Source: Lineus longissimus (Eukaryota; Nemertea; Pilidiophora; Heteronemertea; Lineidae). From it: a stretch of DNA of 64,000 nucleotides. Both the position numbers and the translations under genes were made by a program. The notes beneath the pieces were generated by a model. The model saw nothing but the letters and a program-made list of their open reading frames with translations, was not told where the DNA came from and made no database searches. The stretch lies in assembly GCF_910592395.1 (NCBI RefSeq), contig NC_088311.1, positions 22,042,646 to 22,106,645 on the forward strand, read 5' to 3'. Each line of letters opens with the position of its first letter. Within the stretch, counting starts at the first letter, position 1. This document shows positions 33,410-45,300 of the stretch, piece after piece.

Positions 33410-35947
33410 CCGCATGATAATCCCGCGTCAAGACCGACGCTATGCCACCACCGCCACCAAGAGAGACCGGACCTGTGCCGCTGTGCTCTGCCCTGCCTGC
33501 ATGCTTCATCTGTCAGGATCTGTAGGGTGAGGCCAAGTCAAAGTCTTAGCTTGGTGTTAGTCTTAGCCCAAGGTTTGCCTAGTTGCCCTTCCATCTGACT
33601 TGTTGGATCCTTTAGGGATTGTTGGTAGCCTTGGGTGCAGAAAACTTTTCAAAAATGTTCAGATTGGCATGATTCTGTGACGCGACTATTCATAAACATT
33701 TCATAGTTTCAATGAAAGTCTAACACCAAGGTAACACTAAAACTTTGTCTGACCCAATATATATCATCTGCATTTATGACATTTGATGACAAGGCTCAAA
33801 CCAGCTGCATTCCCTCTGCACACAAGCAATCAAACCTATGGCAACTCGTGATTACTGTCGTAAGAAAACGGTTATCAAAAAGTTGCTGGAAACTTAACTG
33901 ATTGTAAATGGTATTATCAGTTACCCGTTCAAGGGTGTACTAGGTTTTTCAGTTGATTCCAATAGAGTTGCCATACATTTGATTGCTCGGGTGTTCGAGG
34001 TGGCTTCTGCTTTCCCCGCATCCCTTTGATGACGTCATCTGCATGGCCTCTATTCTGTGCATGCCTTGTGGCTCTGTAGCAGCCTCATGTCGAAGAGATT
34101 GTTCGGTTGTGGATTCTTGATAACAGAGCAGGTTTTCTGACGTGGTAGATGTCACTGTGATGTCAAATTTCAAGGTGCCTTTTCAGCAGACGGCAGGGAA
34201 GAGCTGCCAATGGAACGGCACATGGCTAGAAAACTTTGGTGTGTTTCTTTTTCTCACATCGATTGATTATGATTTATTTAAAAGTGTCTGCAAATGAAAA
34301 CCAAGTATTGTTTCACTGGTGATGTTGAGTTCAACTCTGTCGTGTAGTAATGAGCATCCTGACTGGGCAGCCTCTGCCTATTCATAGCACAATTCAAAAG
34401 ATCCAAAGTGATCGGTTGTGTGTATGGTTTATGTAATCCTTGATTTATATGGGTGTTTTTTTTCGGGATAGACCAATAATGGCCTGGATATCATGGACTG
34501 TGTGGGGGTTTGCCTAAATAATCTGTCAGGAATCAGGATGGGGTCTTCAGAATATCGGGCAGATATATCCCCTTCCCCCCGCTCAGAGTAATTTCCATGC
34601 AACTTTTTCTCCTGGTTGAAAAGATCTAGTGCCTGTGTGTGCCTATTTTGGGATTGATAGTCAGTAAATTTCCAGTAGGCTCTTCAAACTTATGTTGCAT
34701 TTTAGAATACTCAGTATTTTTGTGTTTGTATATACTTGTAGGTTTATGTACAAAGTTGTTATAGGTATGGGCAGTCAGTGTTGTGTTCTGAACTCTGAAG
34801 ATGGATTCGAGGGGGGGTTGTGCGGTGTAAGAAATAGCAGCCACTTGCAACTGGTATTTTCAGGAACGAGGTTATCAATAATAAGTGAATGAAGTATTGC
34901 TCGAACTGGGTATAACATGAAAGGCATAGTGTTTGTGAAATTCTTTGTTTACACATTGTTTATTCTCCTTATATCTGTGATTATATATATAAATGAATGA
35001 ATGTATGAATAAATGCATAAATAAAAGGTGATTCCTGTCAAGGTCTAACTTTATGTTCTTCTGATGTAATTTGTGATGCACCAATTATAAAAACTGGGGA
35101 GTTCAGTTCAGAGAAAAATAATGTACCGCCTCAATAATGGCATGCCTGAGGATAATTTGACAGTGATTCAGTTCATCGTACATGTATTTCTTTGTTTTTA
35201 TTGAAAAATGTTTCTGTTACTTTTTAAGTTCACTGTAAATAGTATCCAGGTTTTATTCGTATCATGTTCTCGCAATTGAAAATTTTACTAATATTTTAAG
35301 TATGTGTTGATAGACTTCCGTCTGGTGTGTAAAAGCCAGCTAAACAAACCAAGTTTCTCATCAGACAAATACATTTTCTGGTGAAAATATACACGGTAAA
35401 CTGTAAAATTTTGAACTTGTTATCTTGAAATTATTGGAAAGAACCTGTAGCCTGCCTGCTTGGGGCTTGAGATCAATTGGTCAGGCAGACTCCTTATCAC
35501 CATAAGTGCGACATCCAGGTCCTGTAGGCCTACATGTTCAGAGGCGGATCAAAGACTCAAGGTAAGAGGGGGACAGGGCCTTCACTTTCATCATGTTCGA
35601 ATTCAAGGATATTTTATTGTCATTTTCAAAGGTTTGCTGAAATTAGGGAACTCGGGCCATGACTGCCCCTGCTAGGATCAGTACCTGATGTAGGCCATAA
35701 TATATACTTTACTATCTTTATCAAAGGCAGACATAACTGATTTGCAGGCTGCCAATAAGTCATTTATAAGGTATTTCTGATGAGGAATGTGGATTTTGTT
35801 ACTGGTGGTGTATTTTTAGAATTTGAAATGCACTTGACCAGACCTGGTCCTGCTGAGCGGGATTGGAAGTACTTGCTTGAACAAACACTATTTTCTGGTA
35901 TTTTGCTTGTTTCATGACTGATCACATAATAGTTAGGTGCAACATTT

Positions 35948-36260
35948 AGGGAGATCAGTGGCTAGAGCACCGGGCTCGTAATCTGGAGGTCGTGGGTTCG
36001 ATTATCAGAAGGGTCACTGCTGTTTCGTCTTTGTTTCCTTGAGCAAGGCACTTAACCCTACTTGCTTCTCTCCACCTAAGAGTAAATGGGTACCTAGCTG
36101 GCAGAGATGTTAGTGCCGAGCGCTGTATAACGTCTGCTCGGATCTGTAATACTCCCAAAAAATAAAGCTTGAATGGCCAATAGCTAGGGGTAATAATGTG
36201 AAGCGCTCTGAGCGACTGAAACCAGTTGGATTTAGCTCTATATAAGTCTCATCATTATTT
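35948..36260 (+). mobile_element. tRNA-derived SINE, near full length
   Basis: The tRNA-like head (agatcagtggctagagcacc ... gtgggttcgatt) has clear A and B boxes, with an anticodon-loop-like ctcgtaa that suggests a tRNA-Thr(CGT)-type ancestor. Then come 'ccttgagcaaggcacttaac' and 'taaatgggtacctagctggc', resembling the conserved central domain of widely spread SINE superfamilies. The tail includes 'gaagcgctctgagcgac' and 'tagctctatataagtctc'. Length is about 310 bases. Confidence 0.8.
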
Positions 36261-37524
36261 TATTAACCTCTGGTGTGCAAAGCTAAAATTGGGAGAATTC
36301 ACTGATATATATGGAAGTATTATTATATCAAAACACAGGTTTGTGTTACACTCCTTAAGAATCAGTGTGGGATCAGCAGCTGTAAAACAAAATTTCCAGA
36401 TTTTGTTTCTGGTTTATAATCGTCGATGATTTCACAAAGTGACCAGTCTGCGATTTTTCTGAAATGGAGATAACAGCGCCATCTGAGATGTACTAGTCAT
36501 GTCTACTTTCACACCAATTATCATGGTGATGTTCAAAGCCAATGTCATTTCGCTTTACCCTCTATTCATGCATTTTGTGCCATTATACTCTTTCATATGT
36601 AATGCACAGAGTCATTCAATCTATACGTAATCTTAGAGTAGAGTTTTCTAAAAAAAATGAAATTTTGCTGATTGGTCACTTCATGAAATCATCAACAATA
36701 TGCGCATCATCAAGTAACTCCCCTGTATCTGGCCTGTCGTTCCATTGATTGAGTATTCTTTGAAACTTGAGAACACCTATATTTGTACTAATAAATGTGA
36801 CCTGAATGAAGCATTCTCCTGTTAACTTAATGGTTAGAGCCAAACATCGGCAATTTTCCGTCATTTACGAGTTCAGAGTCTCAAGAGTGGTGGTCCGCAC
36901 ACTTGTCTTGTCCTGATTTACGGACCACCAAAGCCAATAACATTTCCTCAAAACAGGCAATAGAATTGTCTTCTCGCATCAAAATATTAGGATTGTAGGG
37001 CAGACATCCTGTACGTCCAGCCTGGGTTGTGACAAAGATTTAGGTTGTCCTCATTGTTAAACCCAAATACAGGACAAACATCGGGATTGAGATGTGGTTG
37101 TCCCTGTTGCTCAGCCAAACATTAAAAGGAAGTTTCTTTTCATGTCTGGTAGAGATTTCCTTGTCCTCATTTTCTCTCCAAGATGGCCAAACACTTTGTC
37201 TTGCTTGCCAGGGTGTGGCTTGTCTCCGTTCTGGATGCCTCGCCCTGTGACAAGGAAGGACAAACCAGCATAAGCTCAACTTTAGGCCAGGAACCCCTAT
37301 TTAGATCCATCAACCAGCCTTGGAACAGCCATGGGCAGCCCTGGGTCCCAGGTGTATTCCGGTCGTGGCCAGCCCTGAAAAGTCGGCCATTACCAGACCT
37401 GGAAGCAGGGCAGCAAGCTTTGATGGATGACTGGCAATCACTGGTAGTGTCTTGCCAGGCAGGGACCAGCCCTCAGGAAGGTTACCCAGTTTGGAGGAGT
37501 CTGTCCATTCATATCTTGGAGACA

Positions 37525-37775
37525 GGTGTCTTCTGGAAGAGTTCCTACACTTGAAGTAGACTGACCTCTCATTTATTGGAGTTGGGTGTCAGGAAGAATT
37601 ATCCACTTAGGGGAGATTGTCCTCCCATATATAAGAGACTGGTGTCTTTAGGAAGAATTATCCACTTAGGGGAGATTGTCCTCCCATATATAAGAGACTG
37701 GTGTCTTTAGGAAGAATTATACACTTAGGGGAGATTGTCCTCTCATATATAAGAGACGGGTGTCTTTAGGAAGGA
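37525..37775 (+). repeat. ~59-bp tandem repeat, about four units
   Basis: The landmark ggtgtctttaggaagaatta / ggtgtc recurs at 37525, 37585, 37641, 37700 and 37759. The last three are 59 bases apart and almost identical. Each unit contains atccacttaggggagattgt and catatataagagac. An inverted relative occurs near 39055-39100 (agacacccgtctccaatata), so the family is spread through this intergenic region. Confidence 0.8.
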
Positions 37776-39294
37776 TTGTCCGGATGGAGGACTCACTCCT
37801 CGCTGTCTTTACTGTTGGATATATTCTACATCAGCATAACGTCATTCGGGGTCAAAACTCATGTCTCACCGTAAAAAATGCCAGTGTCAGTCCCGCTGGG
37901 CCTTCTCCAATCTAATCAGAAGGTTCGTCTCAAAGCCATGCCGAAACGGTGACTGGTAAAAAATAGACTAGCGTCATGGTACGCTCCTCCCCAGCGTAGG
38001 CGGGCGCAAATCGATGAGAAACGACGCCTCCGGTCCGGGGTGTTCAGCTTCATGCTCGTTGTGTGCCACAGTTGTGCGCTGATTGGATATAATATAATCC
38101 CCCTCGTGAATCCCGTCTTCGGTAGGGAGGAATCTACCACAAGATACTGTCCATTGGATGTGCACTCCGTACGCAGTGGACCATCGAAGTACATGGATGT
38201 ATTCTTCGGAAGAGAAAGCACTCATGATAGACCTACCTTCCTACCTCAACACCGAAGGCAGTGGATCGGCCTCGGTCCTCCTCTTAAAGGAAGTAGGAAT
38301 AGGATGACGAATGGAATTCCTCGGGAGTTTAGATAACTTTTTTCCATCCAGTTTGATCCTTACAAAGTATTCGTCATTTTTTGTGGTGGTACCAACTCAT
38401 GACAATAAGTCACATCCTGACATGCAAAGACAGTGCTTTCATTGGGCCAAACAGCAGAGACAGTTCGCATCCTGTCTTACAAAGTGTTTCTTCCACTTGG
38501 GGTTAAACAACGAGGAATAGCAAGGGCTATCCGACACACAAAGACGGTCCTTCAGTGCGCTGAACAGCAGACTTAGACTTAGACTTAGTCCTCTTCGTCC
38601 CTGGTGCTGGGGCATAAGGCCTTCAACATTTCTCACCATCTTCCCTTGTCCTTGGCTACTCGTATTGCTGTGGCCAAAGGTTTCCAGCTCTTTCGTCATC
38701 GTGCGGCGCCAGGTGTTCTTTGGCCGTCCACGTTTCCGTGTTTCCTTGCGGGGTCCTTCCGAGGGCCACCTTCGGTGTGCAATCTGAACAGCAGAGACAG
38801 GCCAAATCCTGGCTTACACAAGTTGTTCCTACCATCTTTCGGGTCATATTATGTGGATAAGCAAAAACATACGATACGCATAGAGTGTCCTTTCGTTTGG
38901 CTGATCAACAGGGACACAGTTCGCATCCACTCTAACTTACAAAGGGTTCTTTCCAATTGGAGTTAGACAGGGATAAGCAAGGGACATACGAAGCACAAAG
39001 AATACGGGCGGACAATCCTGAAATCCTTTTCGGGGTTGTGATGTCTCCTTTAAGTGGGGAATCCTTCTTGAAGACACCCGTCTCCAATATATGAGAAGAC
39101 ACACGTTTCAGGGCGCTGCTCATTTGAACTCGATCAAGCGAAGAGTGGTGGTGAAGGAGGGTTGGTCTCGTGCAGATGTTAGAGAGGATATGGGATTCGA
39201 CTCCCTAAACTCCCTGGATATAACCTTGGAATGTTGGATGGGTCGGGGTACCAATTTGGAAATGTGCTTTACAGTGGTGAGCTTTTATTACTTA

Positions 39295-40563
39295 TCAATC
39301 GTAAAAGATTGTATATAAAAGCCTTGATTTTAATGTCAATGATTCCGCGACCTTTCCGCCTGGTGCGGTTGTCCTGTTTACCATGGCGAAGTACGGCCGG
39401 AGGTCGTCGCACGGAAGGGACAGCATACGGTGGTTCATAACTTCCAATTTATGATTCCACCAATTTGTGACACATTTGGTTAGATTATGTAAGCCATAAA
39501 GTATGTCTCTTGTCTTGAAAGGAGCGTAGAACCAGTGGCCCTCGAACGGTCTTTTCGTTAATGGGAACACCATGTCCTTCTTGAAGACGTACTTTTTCCA
39601 CCGCCGATCAGAGAGGAGCCCGATGTCGAAAATCGAATGGTTTTTTTCTCCATAGAAACTGATGTCTATGTAAGGATATCGAAATTCGTAATCTCGAAAT
39701 TTCGGGTCTTTGGTTCGAAAGAACTTCAATCTGCCATTTATGTGAAAAACGGAATAATTGGAGCCCAAATTCTGTAAAACTCTCGTGGCGATACGTTTCT
39801 TTGCGTAGGGAATCAGCACATCTACGTCATCATCCCATGGCACAAATCCATGATATCTATAGGAACCTAAGAGAGTTCCGCTGTACATCATATAGGTCAG
39901 GTGATGCTTCACAAATGTGTCGTGGAACAACTTCAAAAGGAACATATATGTATCCCGATCCTTTGCATCCAAACTTCTCTTGAAAGGTTCCATCTCTATT
40001 TGTTGATCATATCCCATTGGTGGAGGTAATTTCGGTTCGTCACGTGATCTTAAATAGTGCGATTTCGATTGCATCCGGGATTGCGTTTCCTCAGTCAACG
40101 GAAAGGTGTGATTAATCCGCTCACGGCGTTTAGGTGGAGACAAGCTTTTTTGTTTAGTTTGAGTCAATTTTGATTTCGCCGCGATCATGTTCTGCGGTTC
40201 GGTTCTTCCTTTTGCAAACATCACTTTCTGATGAGTGACTTGGTCCAACGTTCGATGTCTGCGCCCGGCCGCTGCTACAGTAGAAGAAGCGAATGAAACG
40301 AGATTCTCTTCACTTCCAGTCAGCGTTGTTACTTCGAAATCTTTCGTTGAGTCTATTTTGCGCAGTCCTTCATTCGACCCTGACATGCGGTCTGGTTTAA
40401 ATGATCTATGTCCATTCTCGTTCATCCATCCTCGTCCCTTGTGTGAAATTGCCACCATTTGATCGAATAGTTTCAAGTCCATTCCATTAAAGGAGAATAA
40501 GTAGACGAGGTAAAGGAAGAAAATGGCTAGTAACAATCTTTTCACCATTCGGCGCGTCATCAT
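39295..40563 (-). CDS. LicD-family type II membrane protein
   Basis: The LicD fold is a nucleotidyltransferase-like family. Bacterial LicD transfers phosphocholine, and animal FKTN/FKRP transfer ribitol phosphate to alpha-dystroglycan. The substrate of this protein is unknown. The 422-aa frame starts MMTRRMVKR followed by a signal anchor, LLLAIFFLYLVYLFSF, then a basic stem of ~190 residues and the domain. The domain carries YSGTLLGSYRYHGFVPWDDD with VDVLIP after it, i.e. the metal-binding WDDDVDV motif, then YPYIDISFYGEKN. Its coding part is a single exon. An acceptor-like cttttag at 40586-40592 suggests a 5'-UTR intron, which is why I prefer 40563 to the in-frame ATG at 40692. It resembles uncharacterised invertebrate LicD proteins more than FKTN or FKRP. 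Confidence 0.85.
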   Translation of the reverse strand: MMTRRMVKRLLLAIFFLYLVYLFSFNGMDLKLFDQMVAISHKGRGWMNENGHRSFKPDRMSGSNEGLRKIDSTKDFEVTTLTGSEENLVSFASSTVAAAGRRHRTLDQVTHQKVMFAKGRTEPQNMIAAKSKLTQTKQKSLSPPKRRERINHTFPLTEETQSRMQSKSHYLRSRDEPKLPPPMGYDQQIEMEPFKRSLDAKDRDTYMFLLKLFHDTFVKHHLTYMMYSGTLLGSYRYHGFVPWDDDVDVLIPYAKKRIATRVLQNLGSNYSVFHINGRLKFFRTKDPKFRDYEFRYPYIDISFYGEKNHSIFDIGLLSDRRWKKYVFKKDMVFPLTKRPFEGHWFYAPFKTRDILYGLHNLTKCVTNWWNHKLEVMNHRMLSLPCDDLRPYFAMVNRTTAPGGKVAESLTLKSRLLYTIFYD

Positions 40564-40592
40564 GGCAGCGGATGTCTGAGATTTCCTAAAAG

Positions 40593-41848
40593 AGAAAGAG
40601 AGATTCAACAGAGTGTAAACTACATTTACTCGAGTTTTTGAGAATCTGAAGAAGAATTTTTCACTCCTTTGAAAGCCCTCTGTGGGATGCATATCTGTGT
40701 TGGCCGAAAACCAGAAAGCTGCTCAAAAAATGGTTATATCGTTATATAAGAGTTTAGGCGACTGATGAACATACCTGCACTTGGTTATCTCCTACCGGTC
40801 GTCTGCTTCAGCGTATGAAATAACAGTTTAAAGGCATATCCAGAATGTATGGTGGACAGCTGTTTGATCAGTAAAATTGTGACATTCACACAGCGGAACG
40901 ATTTGAAGCCCTTGAATTCGACGAAGAGCTTGCCCACACCACATGCAACTGCCAACAGAGTAAAATCATCGATCACTCGGAAGGGCAGCTAAAAGGTGTC
41001 AATACTGCCATACGATGTCTAACAATGGGATGGCTGACTATATACAGTGTTGGCCCACGTTTCTCCCTGGTTCACCCTTATGCTCCAACCCGAAGTAAAT
41101 ATTCTCCATGTGGTATTGCTAGGTTTGAAAATCAATGGATGTGAGCTCGATACGGAATCTGAAGCCGGTCACAGCAGATGGTATCCGCTGGTAATCTGAT
41201 CACCCGACATACGGTGGCAGCGCTATTATTTTAATCAATGAGCGTATTCCTGCTAAGGTTGCATGGACAGCAGTTTTTCACATATTGCAGCATATCGAAC
41301 GGAACTACAGAGATGAAACTTCCGAAGATACCCAAATCCGAACACACGCGTAAAATTATAACTTTATCGCGTCTCTGAAGCAGGAGTGTGCCGTTTTTCT
41401 AGACACACGATCGAGGAACTCTTGATATATTCATTGAAGTGATGACTATCGGAACCTGGATTTTGGTTCGTTAAGGCCGGTGTAATGTTTTTGAGTGTTT
41501 CTGTTTTTGAGTGTTTCCCCTCATTGTTTGGGAACGCTCAAAAATAGATTGACGAGTTTTTCTGTGTATCCCCCCTATTGAAAAGTCATGGTCTCTCTAG
41601 CTGCCTATTGTTTGGAAACACTGAAACATGGGGAACAAGCACAGATGTTACACCGGTCTTCAGAATTTCTTTTCTCAAGGGTAATAGTGCCACCAACAAA
41701 ACAAATGTAGCACAAGATGTATTTATTATTCACAAACTTTTCGTTATAAAGGTATGTACATGTATAGTGTTGTATGTTGCGAAAATAACGAAAAAGCCAT
41801 GCACAGTATTCAAGTAAAACTTCTAGTCCGTTTTCTCTAACATCCTGA
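40593..41848. other. Intergenic region between LicD gene and ITIH 3' end
   Basis: No gene is recognised. It should include the LicD promoter and 5'-UTR (a TATATAA, read on minus, lies at 40743-40749) and, towards 41722-41727, a minus-strand AATAAA that could end the ITIH transcript about 640 bases past its stop codon. Confidence 0.4.
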
Positions 41849-41849
41849 G

Positions 41850-42165
41850 CCCAGTGGCGCTCTATTTATTGGCTGTAGCGTGTTTGACTCTGCGGATTCC
41901 AATGCAATGTTCGTAGGTTCGAACCACTGGCACTATCTGCATGGTCTGTCTCATTCAGTCCAGCCTCAATTACATAATACATTTGGAAGATAGTCAATTC
42001 CTAGAGTGCTGTCCGATCGCCTAAGGGCGTCTGAGGCTATTACATGTATTTGGCGGACGTTTGGTTCATCACAGGTCATGCTTGCTTATATTGTTGTTAA
42101 GCACCTTGATAAAACTCTGGTCAATGGTAAACGCCACATAAAATCTATCATATATATATAATTAA
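41850..42165 (+). mobile_element. tRNA-derived SINE with LINE-like 3' end
   Basis: The head holds an A-box-like tggctgtagcgtgtttgact and a perfect B box, ggttcgaacc (41918-41927). The 3' end has 'taagcaccttgataaaactc' and 'aacgccacataaaatc' before a short TA repeat, the layout of a SINE tail borrowed from a LINE. It differs in the central domain from the copy at 35948, so it is another family. It lies downstream of the ITIH stop codon. Confidence 0.65.
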
Positions 42166-42361
42166 GTACCCGGGATTGAGGGTAACCGATGTACAATCTC
42201 TTCCGCGGATGTCTGCACTCTGCATTCTCAACCAGACGTAACGAAAGTCAGTCTTCAGAGACAAAGGCTCTTGTCGCTCCTTCATCATATACGTCATATT
42301 GAAAGCCCCTATATACGAGGATGGGCAATAGAAGAGTTCCATCGCTTTGTCCTAGATAAAA

Positions 42362-45300
42362 TTAGACCCGAGCATAAAGTTTGCATGTCCTTTGCTGGCC
42401 GCTGATGTCTTCAACTCTCATGGCCCCCTGGTTTCCAGTCCCTGGTGTTAGTCCTGCCGACCTAGTGTTCAGGCCCGTGCTACTCATGGTCGCTAGGACA
42501 AAATTTCCTGAAAGAAGAATATTGTTGTTAAGAGGTTCCAGCTACATCAAACATCCATCAATATATACAATTTACACGGTACATTTAAATGGTTTCAAAG
42601 AAATATAAACAAGACATATCAGGCCTAGATAATTTTAATCAAAATTTGCTTGCCCTTCAGACGAAAGGTTTTACTTTACACCCTGTATATACCTTTGCAT
42701 GAACAACTCGATTATTTGAATTGGTTACGTGTTTTCTCTGAAAAGAGAAATGTATTTAAAACGTTCCCCACGCCAGTTATTTAAAATTTCTTGGCCTCGT
42801 TTTGTAAATAGAATAAAATAAATTGAAAATGTGTTTTCATCAATCAACACAACCAACATACTTAATAATCCACTGAGACCAACTCTGGATCGCCGACGCC
42901 AGTTGATTTTGAGAACGAGGTAGTGGTCGTTGTTCCGCTGCTTCCTGACGATGTCCAGGGAAATACAATTAGAAAGAGAATGCTTTGGTACGGTAATAGT
43001 GTTGGTATCCACCATGCTAATCATCTGATCAGACTGGGCGTTTTCCCATGTGAAGATCTGGATTTGCGAAGCGAAGTTGTTCGAAATCGTTTGGCTGTCG
43101 ATGACCAGTTCCTCACCAGTGGCTTCATTGCGAATGATGATATGTTTCAGTCCAACAAATCCGTTAGAATCTTCAAATTCGCCCAGGATGACGGTCTCTG
43201 AAAATACACACAAGTTATTGGAATGTCACCCACAAGTTGCTGCCCTACACTGACAGAATAGTTGTCAGCGTTCCGGTGATATTGTCGAATTGCATAAGAA
43301 ATATAGTGAGCAACGGTAAGGTATAACGATCGATTAAAACGAACATGACAACCGAAACAAAGACCTCTGAAACCAAGTCCTCCGTTTCTAGTGTTGAGCG
43401 GGATCGGATAATAACGGTAAGAGAAATGAGACTACATCATCCTATAAGATGGAACAAGGTCCTCTTAGTTCTGAACATGTCGGATTGTCTATATAATCCC
43501 TTTTTGTTATAAACTTACGCTTCTTCGAATCTCTGAATAAGGTGTGCATTTTCCCCGCAGTGATGGGCCAATTAATACAGAAATATCTACCGGTCACCTC
43601 AACCATTAAACTAGGTGAACCTGTTAAAAAGAAAACAATAATTTTAGTCGTCTGCTCGGTGTTTCCTTTTGCATTCAAGGTAATAATGGCGTCCATGCTG
43701 GAAAGTCACTGAACATCATTGCATTCTCGCAGTGTAACAGGACGGTAGGTAGTCTCCGCAATAGATTCGTACTCACTTAGAGATAAAACAACAAAAATGT
43801 CTATCGTCTGAAGTTAAACAGTTTCAATTAAAAAGGTTGAATGGAATAATGTAACCATGTCTCAAAGATTCTCATCAAGATATGCATCAAACATATCGTT
43901 ATAATGAAAAAGAGGTCAGACCTTATGAACGTACCTCCCATAATGGTAACCCTGGTTGTAGGAACCCTTGGTTTAGGTTTTGCGGTAGTCGTTGGTACTG
44001 TTGTGGTCGTAGCAGGTGTAGTGGTAGTGGTGGTCAGGAAGGACATCATCGTTGCTACCAGCATAGGCATGTACGTAGGCGCCGGTCTTCCACCATAGGC
44101 TGTAAAAAATGAATTATGCCCTACTTTAAACTAGTATAACTCAGACAGTCAGAGGGTTCTGGATCGGTAATCAGACACGAACTTCCGGTTATCCTTTGGG
44201 ATCGTGTGCAAAAAGAACATCGTAAAGTCTCGGAAATCATCTAAAATCAAAATTTTAAAAGGAGGGGATCGATCATGGAATGAATTATTATCATAAGTTA
44301 AATCGAAATAGCGAAAAACTATCTAACACCTGTCCAAGATGACCCAGCACACATAACGTGTACTACATCTAGGCCTAATACCTTTATAATTATTATTCAA
44401 ACTCCATAAAAATGATTTTCAATGTGACTTACGATAGGAAGCGTATTTCCTCCGAGGAATCGGGAGGCCGAGGGCAGGTGCGCCAGCCCCGTAACCACCA
44501 TAAGCTGAATTCGGAACTGCATAACTGGATCTACCACTCGAACCCCCATAACCTGAAGCTGCAATACGATATAAAAAATCGAGTAAATATATTATATTCC
44601 CAAAATATACAACAGAGTGATACAGGGTATGCTAAACATTTGAAAGGGATGATAAACTAAATGAGGTTTTTCGCGGACGTTTTTGTTGTTGTCGTCGATT
44701 GCGCCAATAACCTCGATTCGCGAAAAAAAATCGTGGAAATGATTTGTTACGGCATTCCAAAAAAATCGTAATCCGTGAAAATACTGATGAATGTGAAAAA
44801 ATCCTACTTTTAGGAGTTGTCTGTTAGGATGATTGGTACTTACAAGACGAATATCGACTTGGTCTTAGGTCTGCAGCTTCTTCTACAGCTTCCACTTCCT
44901 CATCCTCTGTGTCTGTTCGCGTTGCATTCTGGTCAGGTTTCTTCACGATCATGGATGTCAAAGGTGTCACAAATGAATACTGCATTCAAAGAAAAAAATG
45001 TAAACTTCTCTTCCTGGAAAGGCTGACCTGCGGCAACGATAACAATTGTCACACCTTTCGGGCATTGTGGCTTCATGTCCACCTCCACTTGACTGATATT
45101 TGGACAAACGTGGCCCCTTGGCCACCTTTACTCCTTTTTCAATGTTGTTTACCAGTTCGTTTCGCCCCTCAATTTCACCAGCCCGAAAAAGTAGTTATTC
45201 AGTCTATTCCAGTATACTGTATGTATTATCAACTTGAATCACCAAACTGGTGAATATACAGCCAAGTCCTACCTTCAGTGAAAGCCGTAGAGCCTCGGCC

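Larger units (their letters stand above)
30606..39294. other. Long largely non-coding region downstream of HOOK
   Basis: About 8.7 kb with no recognisable complete gene. The first part is HOOK 3' untranslated sequence or, if the exon at 33391 is used, its last intron. AATAAA sites lie at 30605, near 33177, and near 35008 and 35019. A SINE lies at 35948-36260. From about 36850 to 39130 the DNA is made of degenerate repeated blocks sharing 'gacag', 'ttacaaag' and 'ggtgtctt' phrases. Small frames here look like chance. Confidence 0.5.

Noticed and set aside
37916-38336. Overlapping open frames of 80-100 codons on both strands
   Set aside because: No recognisable domain, no supporting splice structure, and the region belongs to a degenerate repeat block.
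40564-40692. N-terminal extension of the LicD protein from the ATG at 40692
   Set aside because: The extension crosses a good splice acceptor at 40586-40592, and the shorter start places the signal anchor at the N-terminus as expected for a type II protein.
43828-44112. Plus-strand Gly/Arg- and Val-rich open frames
   Set aside because: They are antisense shadows of the Thr-rich linker exon of the ITIH-like gene (43935-44099).
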